The notes under the pieces were generated by a model. That model had not been told where the DNA came from and searched no databases. It saw only the letters and a list, made by a program, of their open reading frames with translations. Positions 34,055-48,089 of a stretch of 64,000 bases of DNA are shown one piece after another (the stretch's first letter is position 1; each line of letters opens with the position of its first letter). A program made the translations under genes and the position numbers. This DNA is from Rallus limicola. Lineage: Eukaryota; Chordata; Aves; Gruiformes; Rallidae. The stretch is taken from contig JAKCOZ010000021.1 in assembly GCA_022605955.1 (NCBI GenBank), positions 10,894,501-10,958,500 of the forward strand. The letters are read 5' to 3'.

Positions 34055-37000
34055 CTACAAATGAGAAAACACCTGTTACTTAGGAGATAAAACACTATTT
34101 TCATGAATAAGATGCTCTTGGATCTGACAGGAAGAATGAGAGGTGCATATAATAATTAGTTCCATGTAACTGGCCCCCAGTTTTAATCAAGTAGCACTTT
34201 GTTGGTTCCACCATTTTGACAGCTTATTATTGAAAGGAGAAACTATTCTTTGGCTTCCCACTCCCCCTCCCCCCCTTGTTCTTTTTTCCCCCCAATGGTC
34301 CAAGGGAACAATTTGCCACTGTGCTGAGAGCAAGCTGGGAAACCTATGTGTTGTTTACAGTTTACATACAGAAGATAGCTAGAAAGAGAGGAGCAGCTAC
34401 AACACCTAACCCCACTGGAAAGTCACACTGTTCACACATACATGTAGTCAGATAGTTTTAGCAAAGGGAGCACAGCCATTACACTTTATCCACTTGCTCC
34501 TGCTCAGTAACTTGCATTTGACATGTGAAAATTACAAGCTTGATCATAAAACCTACCCTCTCATCCTTCTGAAGAAGATAACAGCCCTGGGCATGTTAAC
34601 TTTTCTGGCAAATGAAAACCCCCTCACGTTTTATTTGTTTCTAGTACACCATGGGGTTAGAGGTTTCCATTAGCACAGGGGAAAGTCAATGGGTAACACT
34701 CACACAGACATTGGTCCATTTCCTGTTCTTGGCATCTCTGTGGTTTGTTGGTCCAACTCAGACAGCAACTTTAAAATATTCAATGCAGCCTAAAGGAAAG
34801 AGAGAGCACTCATCAAATCAGCCTGAGTTCACTTCATTAATTCAATGAAAGCGGGACTGGGACTCATTAAAAACAACTCTAATTTTGGCAATACTTTTTT
34901 TGAGATGCACAACTGTGATGGAAGAAGGCAATGGTGTAGAATTTAATCTCACTACACTAAGCCACAGAATGGTGCTGTGACTAGAAGACATCCATCACAT
35001 TTGTTGTAGCAATGGGGGAAAATTAATTCAGCAGTACTATTAATGTAATTAAAAGGACACTAAATTAGTAATGGCTCAAACTGTACAGAGCTTAAGGACA
35101 CTAAAATACACAGAACCAAAAGGTTCTCTGCAGAAAAGAAAGTTACACAAGAATCAAAAATATGACACAGACAGTGCACGTGTGACTGTTGAAGAAAGAG
35201 TCAATGTGACACAGCGAATGCAACAGTCAGTTGCCTCCTTTGAGAGCTGAACAGCCTCAACTTTATTCCCAGCAGTTTCAGGCACTGAGTACCCTTTCCA
35301 AATATCCCTGAGAGTTACAGCACACACATTAGGAAAGCTGACTGTCTGAACAGTTCTCACATCAGCCCAGTTGCAATGTCTAAGCTCTGAAGCAGTGGTC
35401 CTTTTAAACCCTTCTACCCACTGCACTGACTGGTGTGCCGAGTCTGGCTCTTTGCAGCAGCACGTAGCAATGGGTATGGAAATGGCAAAATTAAATGAGA
35501 AGACCAAAGAAATCTCTATCAAATTACAGTCTTTAAAAAAGTACTGCAAAGCCTTTAGTATAAAAATCAGTAAAATCAGATTTTCTACAGTGTATTTCCA
35601 TATTGTGAACTATTACTTCAGTCTGCAGTCAGTACTCAGGTCACCATAGGATACCAAAGAACCAAACCCTTCCCAAGTCCAGTGGACTCTGTGCTCAGTT
35701 AGCAATACATATAGTGTCTTTTGTAGGCAGAGTCCCTTCCAGTTTACAGTATAGGAGACACCCTTTCACAAAGAAATATTTCAGCTACAGTGAAGAAAAG
35801 ATCTTATTTATAAAGAAAGCTGAACAGATAGATTGAGAGTGTCTCCAGAGATCTAATGGCAAACTGCATTTCTTCCCTTTTGGATTCTGTTCTAGCATCT
35901 GGTAACATGAACCCTAGAATTATAGCTCCCAATGAAATACCAGCCCAATCTCTAAGAAAATAACCCAATACACTCTGGTAAAAGTTCCTTTTCATACCTA
36001 TCTTTAATTGTGCTTGTGCAAATCATGTCAAGAAGCAGCAAGTGCTTCTTTTGCAGACCAAAATTGTGACCCTATCTATATTTAAAGTTTTCAAGGTTAT
36101 TTAGATGTTGGTATTATTAATCCATTATTTCAGCAACCTGTGAAGTATTGGCTAGGGAACTGTACAGCACTCAATTCATTGCTACCAGTAGTAACATGAA
36201 ACCTTGGTCTATTGGCTGCATCCCTTATTTCATGAAGGCCAAAGAAAAAGCATTGCAGCAAAATTAAATCATACCATGTCGTGGCAAGATTCTACATCCT
36301 TTCCAATCCCATGGCTGATCAGTGGTGGCTGAGAGGAACAGTTTATAAGAGATACAAACTCGTTCTTGTTATTTTTTGGAAAGTCTTTATATTCAACCTG
36401 AAGAAGAAAGAAGAATTTAGTTCTTTTCAGTTAACCAAGTACAATTGCTGTTATTATCTGCCCATATATGAAGCTGAACCTTACTTATAGTCAGTTCTGT
36501 CAGCCAGTAGAAGCACTGAAGTTTGACTTCACCTGCAATGTTTTTTAGTAAACACGAGAGCTCTGCAAGTCTTCTCAATAAAACTGGCTACATAATAATG
36601 ACTGTTGCTGGGACCTTTATTCTGATCATAGCTATCTGCATCAAAAATTCTCCTGATTACACTTTTTAATCCACTAAGCTCCCTGAATGCATTAATCTGT
36701 GAATGTATATGGAATACTGATTAAAGGGACCAAACACACAAGAAGACGTACAGCTTACAGCAAACGTTAATGTATGAAAGGTTATTAAAGTTCATACATC
36801 ATGGGAACTTTCAGAAAGTGAAAGTGTTTCTTTCAGCTGTATTCTTCCAAGACTTCACAGTAGCAGAGCTAAGGCTGAGGCTGCAGTACAGAAATGCACA
36901 TTTGCAAACTAAATAAAGCAAGCTGTGAAATTCAGTACGTTTCAAAGGTAAAACATTCACATGACTGTCAGCTTAGCAAGCAGCCACAGACCTCAGTCAC

Positions 37001-40000
37001 CAGCAGAAGTAAAAAGCTTTACAGCAAACAACAAGTCAGATGAGGCTGAGTAGCTCTGGAAGAAATCTTACCTGGATTCCTTGAACGTTGGAAAGGTAGT
37101 CCAGCTGCTCAGAAGGCCTAGTAAGTGGTCCGTGGGGTACATGGCCTGATGAGTTGTTATTCTTTAAGATGGTCTCAGCAGTAGGAGAAGTGCCACCATA
37201 CAATAGCTCTCTGGCAATCATTGCTGTTACTGTGGCCTTGGCAGGGTTTGGGGCTGCCCTGTTGAACTCTTTGGTGTGGTGTCCTTGATTGGCTCCTACA
37301 GCCTGTGCAACCTCGGGGACCATGGGAAGAATTCCAGCAGGAAGCTGCTGATGGCTGAGATAAGGCATCCTAAATTCGTCTTCTTTATTACCTGAGGAGA
37401 GAGAGGAATGCACTAAAGCGAGGCTGTTTGCAGGAGGCCTGCTGCAGGCAAACACAGGCATCAAAAGCCACTTTTGAAATAGTTTCAAATTACTTTTGAA
37501 GCCCTAACAAACCCAGTGAGCTTGATTCGCCTTCGGGGGGGGCAGGGACTCGGCATCACCAAGAGTGTGCTTAAGGAATAAACAATTCAGTGCAACACCT
37601 GCTTCTGCCAAGAGGAGCATCCTTACCTCTGGGAGCAGCTTCCCCGGGTTAGGCTAGCTAACAGACATCTCAGACAGCTACAACCATATATTAAATATAG
37701 CTTTTAGTTTCAGAATTTTTTATTTCCTCATTTAGACCATAGAGGCAAATAATGAAACCACAGAACAGCCAGAGCCACTGTTAAATATTGTAAAGACAGT
37801 GACAGCCCACACAGTTTAAACCCTGTACTGTGAAAAGGTAACCAGGTGGGTAAGGTTACATGTAATGGTAGTGCAGGACGAAGAAGCAAGAATGACTATT
37901 TACAGCAAATATCCAACCACAGTTGATTGCTACCAACTTATTGACATTATGGCATAAGTCAGATTTCAGAGGGATAAGAACAGCTTTTCACAGGGAACTC
38001 ACACAGAACTGTGAAGGAAAATTACAGAGCTGTGCTCACGAAAGGTGGGGAAGACACTGCTGCTGAAATAAACAGAGCAGTCAGTGCTGCAGCAGAATAC
38101 ACAAATGAAGCTCAGCAGGACTGATTTGTTTCAAGTCTGAGGATGAAAGCCAAAATTTGGAGATGGAAGAAAGCAGGAAAGCTTGAGTAAGAAGTCAGGA
38201 AGTTTACCTGAGATCTTACAGATGCAGTAAAATGTTACTACAGTCCAAGTCAAACCCAACTATTTATAATTTAAACAACAAAGTTATACTTCAGGACATA
38301 AAACACCTGAAACTTACTACCCAGAACAGAAATATGTTGTGATAGACAAACTTTCCACAATGACTCCTCCCACAGTTTACATTAGGAAAAGCCAATGCCT
38401 GTGTACTTGGTGGCCAGGTCTGGGTTTTTTTTTTGTTCCAGCCACTCATCTGTGGATCTGACCACTATAACCATCAGCTGTCCAAAATAAATGCAGACAC
38501 AGTTCTTTGCTCTGAGTCATTAGAGACCAAGCATAAAGAGGTTGTTCTGCAGTACAAGGCCATTCATTCCTCCTTCAACTCTACTTTAGAAAGATGAATT
38601 TCATCTAGTACTGACACCTTTTCTCATCTTCATTCCAGGAACAGCCTTCAACATGCTGCAATTATTCCCTGAATATCTGTAACATAATACAGCCAAACTT
38701 AACACAGCTGACTCTGCCTCAACAAACTCAGCACCACCCTCCCATTGCCACTCTGCCTCAGACTTATAGTGATGTTTCTTTGGCAATCTTCAAACCTGTA
38801 ACCATTCCTCCAAATCTAGAAGGCCAGTCCCAGGTGGCAGAAACCCCAACCCTTGTCCCCGGCAATCCGCGCCCGTGCTCATTTCCACCCTATCCCAGAG
38901 AAACGTTGTGCTGAGCCCAAGAGGCTGATCGCTCCTCCTCCGCTCACCTTTTCCCCCAGAGAAATTGCCCCACTTCACTCCTGGTGGTTGGAGGGGCCTG
39001 GCCTGTGGATCAGAACGAAGCTCAGTCCTGAACATCTTCCTTGTCCTGGAAAGCCCTAGACACAGATTAAAGCCTGTCCCAAGATCCCTCAGGTCGAGGT
39101 AAGACAAGCCCAGACACTGCAGGCAGCAGCAGCTGCACCTCCACTAACTGCTCAACCAACCCACCGGCACACACAAGCTTTTGGCTCAGCCATCTACTCC
39201 CATCCCCGAGCAGGTGGCCAAGCAAGCCAAATATTGTATGACCTTGGAGAAGTAATCTCTTTGGGACTGGAACAAAACCTTCCCAAAGGGTAGATTTAGT
39301 TCACAAGCCAGCAGTCACACACCTCTGCCCGGTGGCCGTGTGTTAAATGACACTACTGACAGCCTGAGAAACACCTCTTACAGTCACACAGGTCCCAACA
39401 GGACCACACTTCTTTCAGTAAGGCTACTTACTAGTTGAAGTGTCTTCAGAGCCCGGCTCAAAGAAGGTTACTTTTCTTCCATCACCTGGTTTCTTCACTG
39501 GTGTCTTAAAGGCAAAAGGAAAAAAGCCAAACACAAAATATCCATTTAAACCTTCTTTTTCAACCAAGTTTTTAAACTTTGAAGATGTAGGTGATTGGAC
39601 TAGTCACAATTTTACTGAAAAATCTATTATTCAGAAGCCTCAATTATTTCATAGCTACCATGAAGAGACAAGCTCAGTGATTCTTCTTTACTGAATGACT
39701 TAAACTATCTGCAGACCTGTGAAGTGGTATGGTATGTTATGGTAAGAGCACTGGTAATGCAGAACGAGATACCATAATAAAGCCAGTTAAACTAACATTA
39801 GTTTCTGGTATTACTGAGGATGACATACCAGACACATGAAAAGGAAAATAACTTAAACTTGGCCTTGCTATTTTAAGTCCCTGGTAACATCTGCTGAATC
39901 AACAGGAGCAAGGCTCTTCCTTGCTAAGGAACCCACCAAAGAAAGTTTGTTACAGGCCTACTGACCGCAGCCGCTGCTAAGGCTACCTAAAACTATTGCT

Positions 40001-43000
40001 ACCACCAAGTCCAATAACATGTCCACAAGCTTCTAAGACCAAATACATAACTTATCACAGGCTCTTTGCCATTCCATAGAGGAGAAATACACTCACTGAG
40101 CCTTCTGATGAGCCTTTATTTACTTGCAACATTAGACTCTAAACGCATGCAAAATGCACTATTATTTAGAGAACAGTCACTTCAATACAACTGCTTCCTG
40201 GCTGGGGTAGAAAGCAGGAATTCACTACACCAAATCACTACACAGATTCACTACATTGCCCTGCAAAGCTGCTGCAGTTTCAGCTCTGCTTTTGCTGTAG
40301 TACTAAACAGGGGTTGACTCTGAAAGACTCTTACTTTCTCTTCTGTCTTTAATGCTGGCTTTGGAGGTTGAGGTTGAGGGACTTTGAAACCTAGAAGTTC
40401 CAACATATTTTCAGCTGCATTGCGTTTAGCAACCTTTTTGTTTGTGCCCATTCCTTCAGCTGTGTGTACACCAACTTTCACCTGGACAAAAGAAGGAGGA
40501 AAATCAAGTGATTCTTAAACCACAGTGTGATGATTCACTTGTTAGTGATCTGTGTCTTGAGCATGCCATGAGTCACAGAACAGTTCAAGTGATCATTATT
40601 CTAAGCAATTTGTCATTTATATATATATTATCAATGATCATTTATCACCAAGCACAAAAACCCCAAAGAGAAGTCTTGTAAACAGCTATATATCATCACC
40701 TCACCTTGGCAACAGCCTAAATGCTCAAAGCTTGTATCACAGCAGACAAATTTTCCTAGCTGAAGTTACAGGCTTAGCAGATTTACTAATGTAATGGAAG
40801 GAAAGCAACTTATCCAGGGCAGGGGAGAGGTCTGGAGAATGCATTTAATTATTAGAGGCTAGTAGATACTGAGTATTTAAAATACTACTGTGCTGCTGGG
40901 ATTTGCAATGCAGAGTGCAGAAAGAGCCACACTTGAAAGCCACATGCAACAACTCAGAGAATGCAGCAATGAAGGATACTCAGGTTTGTGTTAATGAATC
41001 CTACATTACAAAGTATCAGAAGTTCAGTACCTCTTAACAGAATATTAATATTCCTGTTAAATAAACATTAGGTACAACAGACTCCTGGTAACTTATGCAA
41101 TTTTTAAAAAAAAACATGATTTAGATCACTTTCCCTTGAACCTTTTTCTTCCTTGAATGTAGCCCACTAAATACCATCTTAAATTTCATGGAAATTTGGC
41201 CATAATTCTGCTATGTTTGTACATCATCATAAGAACTTGGTTACCATAAGCCAAAACAAAGAGACAGCCATGCAACTTGATTTCTCAAATTAACATACAA
41301 ACCTGCATAACAAACTCCCTGCGCCTTGGAAGACCACGTTCTGTGATGAGCATGTACTCTGGTTCCTTCTCTTTCTTGGCCTGCTGTATCTGGGCAAGTC
41401 TGCTAATGGGATTCATTCCTTGACCATATTCCGGACTTGTTTGCAGCTATGTAGAACAATGTGTAGGAAATAAGCCAAGATTTGTGAATATTTGCTTTAA
41501 CAGACAAATGTAGCATGCCACTGAATTAATTAATCTCTAGAATTCAAAACCACAGAGAGAAAAGTTGCTTAATAAAACACTGTCACAGACAGTTTCTTTG
41601 GGTCTGCTCTCATAATTGATCACATACACCCTACCACTGGAAATGGTTTATACATTTCTCATCCTGATTTACCAGGAGGAACAGGCTTGCAGGAGAACCT
41701 GCACAAGTGAAATCATGCAAAGCCCAAAGCTGTAAAGTCTAAGGCTTGAAAGCCAGAGCTTGACTTTTCTGTGCCACTCATTCTTCTGCAAGTTCTCTCT
41801 TTCATCCTAAATTTACTGATAACTGCTGTAAAAGTGGTGCCAGAGCCCCACTGTGGGAGCTAAATAGCATTTCATTTGTAGTACCAGACTGCTGATAAAA
41901 GCTTAGCAGTTGCAGAGTATTTATAATTAATTTAGGAACTCCTCTCATCTGATAGTTCTTTGTAACAACCAGATTTCCAATCTGTTTGTCTCTTACCTTC
42001 ACTATTGATTTTGTTTTCTTTTTGATTCGTGGCTTCATTTTCTCAACTGTAGGAAGGGGTGGCAATTTTTTCAGTTCTTCTAGGACTGCTATTGCAGCAT
42101 TTTTCTTTGAGATCTTCTTGCTCTTTCCTTCACCTTCACCCATGAATTCTCCAACTGACACCTTGGTTACAAAGCTCTTCATATGAGGAGGACCACTTTC
42201 CTTAGTCACCTGTTTCAGAGGGAAAAACTGAGTGAAAGCGTGATAAACACTTATTAAAAATGGTAGGGCACATTGTTTATAGCAAACTTCTCTCAAGAAC
42301 TACAGATAAAGAAACTACAAATTCCCATACAATCCAGAAGATTTAAGTCATTCTCTAACAACATAATCCCACCCAAATAAACATATACTCTAAAAAAAAA
42401 AATCAGATGCAGCAAGCAGTAGTGTTTACATATAAGTCATTAACCTATCTTATTTAATTTATAGCTTTACTCTTTCAATATTAAAATATGACTCTTATTT
42501 CATCAGTGTGTATTTCCACACAGTTAACATCACCCTGTTAAATACAACATATTATGGCAACAGAATGTTACAGAGAAAGCAATTCTTTAGGATCCAGCAT
42601 TTTAGTTCACAGAAATCAGTAATTCTAGAGACGTCTAAGACAGCTGCCTACTAGAGATTTAGTCTTTTAAGTCCATTCATAACACATCACACCTCAAAAT
42701 ATCCATCAAGTCAAAAAAAAGTAAGAATGAGATAAGAACTTCCACCCACAACTGGCTTTGTGTGACAGCATATTTTTACCAGTATGTTTTACCAGTGGTG
42801 CTCAGGCTAATCTGCAATAATCAAAAGTTTCGTGGAAAATTTCATAGAAAAGTTTCAGAAGCAATTTAGTTACACACAGTTGTGTTTTCTTACTCTAATA
42901 ATTTGGATAGTCGACTTCAATGTTACTCTGCCAGCTCAGGAAAGCAGCACAATCAATTAATATTTTAGTAAAAGACAGATGCTCCTATGGAAGCTACTGA

Positions 43001-46000
43001 TTTAAGGTAACTAAAACTATCAAGGAGAGGCAAAGAGGCAGCAAGCAGCCAGGCCAAAGGGAAAGGAAAGTAAGATGCACATGAGGTCACCTCATGGCAA
43101 GAAAAGAAACCTATTTGTGAGATTCTGCAACTAGTCCACATCAGTGCTTAATTAAGCAAATACTTCCATAAATGTATTTCAGTGAGCTACACTCCTTTGC
43201 CTTGACTCTGCATTTCAATGCTCTAACCATTAACATGGGGCTGTGTTTTGTTTCTTCACTGTAACGCTGATTTTTTCAAAAAAGCTTGGAAAAAAAAGAT
43301 TGCACAGACAACCACAGTGTAGCCGTTCACTTGTGTTGTGGTTTTAGTGCCTGAATTTGTGAGCAGGTGGGGTTTTTCTTTTGTCTTCACTTTACCATAT
43401 AAACTCTGAGACAATCAGGGAGACTGTCGAAGGTAAAAGTGTTTCCACAACTAACAAGACATTTTAAAAGTCAGTTGTTTAGGTTATCTAGAAGAGACTC
43501 AACTTAATGTGTACCCTTAGTATTCTAGTAAAAACAAATCTAGAGCTTGTAAAATAAACATACCTCAAAATTCACAGGCAAGTTCCTTTTAAGTGCAATC
43601 TCAAAAACTTGGCTTATTTCAGATTTATTGAGATTTTCATCATCTGGTTCTTTTCCGTTAACCTAAAAGAAGCATACTCTATTTAAAATAAAGATCCTAT
43701 TAAATTGAATTTTATCCATCCTAACAGTTCACTGAACTCTCAGAATTTTAAGTAGTCTAACCTTTACTGTGATTGTACGTGAATGTGTAGAAATGCAGCA
43801 CACATACCACAGAACTGAAACTTAGGAAGCTCATTTAAGGTGTATGTGTAGAAGCTAGCAAACCTTCGTATTTTCATGTGCTTGTTACAGGAAAGAACAA
43901 GTGGAAAAAGGGCCAATAGGTTAAAAAAAAAAATCTATTTATATAAAATCAAACTGAAGTGTTAAATGAACTGATTTCCAAATGGAAGTACCTTTATGAA
44001 ATACAATTTTCATATGCTGATTGGACATTTGTACCAAAAGCACTAAGACAGTATCAGATAAGAGAAAGGGCAGGAAAAATAAAGATTCTAAGAATGGGAC
44101 CAACATGAATAAGGGATGGCTAGACACTGGCATAGTCCTGTCTTTTAGCATGCTCCCTTGTAAGTGCTTCATCTACAGAATTTTTTCTCATCTGAAGAAC
44201 ATACTATCAGGAACTTGCCTTACATCATATGGTGTACATCTCTGAGAACTTACACCTGCTAGGAGGACAGCAGTGCCAGGTGAAGCTTACCTACAGGCAC
44301 TTCTATGTATCTCCAGGTAAAATTCTGATTGTGATTCCAAAAATGTCTTCACTGATGTTGGGATCAACATGAACTAAGAGGCATGGTAACAGCAACAGAG
44401 AAATTTTAAGACTAAGTGTCCAGCAGTGATATTGGAAAGATTATGATAAAGATGAATAGCAACAATTTCACCAATTATATCATGCCACAATACCAGTTAT
44501 GTAACCAGGTAACAAAACCAATATTAATATTTTATTGGAGCAGCAGAAATATGCTAGAGAACTTTCATTGATTAAAAATATTTTTGATGGTAGCAAGCAC
44601 CCCCAATGTCCAATGCTAGATTAACATATGAAGGAAATTTCCCCCCACCACCACTTAATGCAGCCTCCTCCCATCTCAGAATAAAATATGATTAAAATTA
44701 ATCTGTAGTTTTCACTCCTCCCACTGTCCCAACAGGTTCCACTCTGTTCTTATGGATCAACCTTGTATTTCAGGCTCAAGCTGTGAACATTTCCGAAGGG
44801 CACCTATAGCCCAACATCCCTTTACAATGATAACATCTGGTACTGCTGAGCCCACTATCACATCTAGTCTCCAGCCTCCACATACAGCAGCCTTCAGGGC
44901 TGTGAGGAGAGACTGCATGATGGCACCACTCCCGTGGAGCAAGGTGGATGTGCTGTGTGTTAAACTGCACAGGGAACGTGGAGGCAACACCCCCACCAGA
45001 GCAACCCCACTGCACCGCAGCAGGAGGCACAGCGCTGGCAAGAGCTGGCGAAACCACGATTGAATACAGGGGTCAAATTCTCAATCATCAGATTCAAAAA
45101 CCTCTTTCAAATGGAACTGGTAAGTTCAAAAAGAATAGCAGCATATACCCAGGAAAAAAAAAATTGAACTTCTCAGGTCTATTTTATGATGGTCTAGATG
45201 TTATGGCAAGTTTACTGCCAGCATCTTGAGGAATGATCTGTCACTACCTTTTTGCTATCAGAAAATTAGTTTAACTATGTATATTTTTCCCCTCCTTGTA
45301 ATTTCAGATTTATTCAGATTCCAACATTTTTCCTTGTAAGAATGACCAAAACTTCTCTTTGTTGGATTAGATTTTTCCCATTTAATATCCTTTCAGAGAA
45401 TCCAAAGAAACACTATGGAATTATTTGGTATATTATGTTGTATATTCTTGACATATTCCAAGTCTGTTCACACAGTGTAAAGCAGAGGTACTTTTCTTCA
45501 ATACTTTTATCTAAGAGGAGTAAATTAATAGCAGAATAATAATTAACAAACAATGGCTATTTTACCAATTAATTGACTCTACTTGAGTTCTGGATCAGTA
45601 TCATATAAATCAAAAATAATCATACCCACTCTCTGCCTCCTCTTTCCTTGCACACCTCCAGGCAGAGGATCTACTAAGTTTGCTTTTAAAGTAGTCTGCA
45701 TGTGTGCAGACTAAATTCTCTAAGGAATCTATGCCTCTAAATCAGATTAAGACTACAAATAGAAGCATTTACTACTCTTTGCTTTCATGAAATTGTTCAA
45801 ATCCATCTCTAACGTGAAAAAAAACCCCAAACCCAGTCACAAGGGGCAACAGAAGTGACAGATTACAAACTTCCCAAGCAAACTGCAGAATAATATATTC
45901 TTTTAAGAGGGATTCAGCCTTTTCTAGGAATTCTTTCAACACACACTTCCTCAAAGGCTGCTTATAAGGAAATGATAAAAACTAGTGGCTCTGCTCATTA

Positions 46001-48054
46001 GAACTACACTGATTTCAGCATAGTTACCAGTCTGACCATCTTCTTCCATGTTAAGGGTACAACAGGCAGTTGATATTTATGAAATAAGTTGACAAAAACC
46101 ATAGAAGCAATTCAAGTTCTAGTATCTTCTGGCATGAGTTTGAATTTCTACCTAAGAACTGTCCTAGAAAGCATAGCTTTCTATGTGTTCTAAGTTTAAA
46201 CTGATGCTTTAGCATCTCTGTCTTTGAATGAACAAACTAACTCAGTGTTGCAACTGTGCCTGTCTCCCCTAACTCCAATCAGAATAATTTAGGTGGGAAA
46301 GCTCCTTTAGAGGTCTCCTACTACAGCCTCCCAAACAACTAGAGCAGACTTTAAAATTAAATTGGGTTGTTCAGGCAGGGCTTTGTCCAGCTGAGCACTA
46401 ATATTATTTTTTCCTACCAATTGCTTCTAGATTTGCAGGTTGAGGTGGTGTAGGAAACAGTACTTCTTACCCTTAAAGACTAAACATTTTATTCAACGAT
46501 TTCTTCTTAAGCACCGAATATTTTTTTAATTTAAAAAATACAAGAGTAAAATCCTGTAAATACAAAATTTTGTAAAACAAAGAAATAAAATTTATAAAAT
46601 TTATAAAATTACCCACCCCCTCAAAAAACCCAAGAGTTTAAGCTTAAGCATATTCTTCTTATACAAACAGGATACATAGAAATAGCTACATTTAAAAAGT
46701 GAAATTACCAGCAACATCAAATGACAGGTAGGAAGCATCAGGATTACATCTGCTTGTGAAATCTTAATTTACCTCCATTGTATACACACAAGAAATGGCA
46801 TCTTATGATCTTACACTCCTTTATACCACAAGGGCCTTGCCTCCCTGAATGCAAGAAGGAACAGTACTCTCTCAGAGTGGTAAAACCTTCCTTACTTTAT
46901 CTCCCTCTTGTCTAGTGCAAAACGCTGTTAGAAAAACAGCAATTCCCTCAGATGTTCCTAAAACTACAATATTTGAAAGCCATAAATATTGATGAACTTA
47001 GCATTTAAGTACCAAACTTTAAATTAAGATCTGATTTATCCATGTATTTCTTATAAACCAGTTCTCTTTTCAGAGGGTAGCCCTTACACAGGGCTGCATT
47101 TCTTATTGTTCATTCTGTTGGCAAGTCAAACACAAACTGAAAAATAAAGTGACAATTGCATGGTTCTCTTAAAAGTTTGAATGACTTGCCCAGTGTAGGT
47201 ATAACAGGGTCAAGACAGTGTTTGGCTCCCAGTGAGCTTGCAACTTTTATTAGTAAAAATATACTCCCTTTTGCAATCTCTTGCATCATTTACAATAGTA
47301 CTTCTTTTTTTTCAAGTAAGAATGGAGGGAGAAGAGGAGGAGGAGAAGGAGGAGGAGGGAGAAGAAGAGGAGGAGGAGGAGGAGTGACTCTCTTTACTTC
47401 CTTTCTCTCTCAATTGACACCCCTGACACTGAATGAGACATAGAAAAGGATGTGTGGTCACATACAGACAATTGCAGCGTTTGTTCTAAAGACCACACAT
47501 TACTCCACTTAAAACACAACTCTACAAATAGTAAGTCACTTGTACAGAAGCATTTCTAAAAAAGTGAGCAGAAAAGAACTTAGTTACATGTGATCTTATT
47601 TTTTGCAGAGTTGAACTCTCTGGGTCAGGTACCCAGAACTTTGCTGCTGAGGTGGAAAAACAGCTGATGAGTGTACGTTATCCTGAATAAGGGTGAGAGC
47701 AACAGGAGGATGTAATGCATTGCTGACACAGAACAGCAACACTCAGGAATCTGGGCTTTCACTGAAGGGGAACATCCCACTCAGGTTTGACCCCTCCTGC
47801 ATGAAGACCTCCAGCTTGTCCCTGTCCACACTCTGTCTATCACTAGTTCTAGATCTCCACTCTTTCAGTTTATATTTCCAACATCACTCTCCTCCCCAGT
47901 AGCATTTGTAATCCTCTGAGTAACCTCCATCATTCAGTCATCTATATTCCTCCAGCAGAGCTTTCTGTTACCTGGACCACTACAATCAGTGCCTTCTGGG
48001 CCTCTTCCCTGATCCCCAAATTGAGTGCTTTTGTGTAATTACCTGGGCAATGCG

Positions 48055-48089
<35 letters not shown>

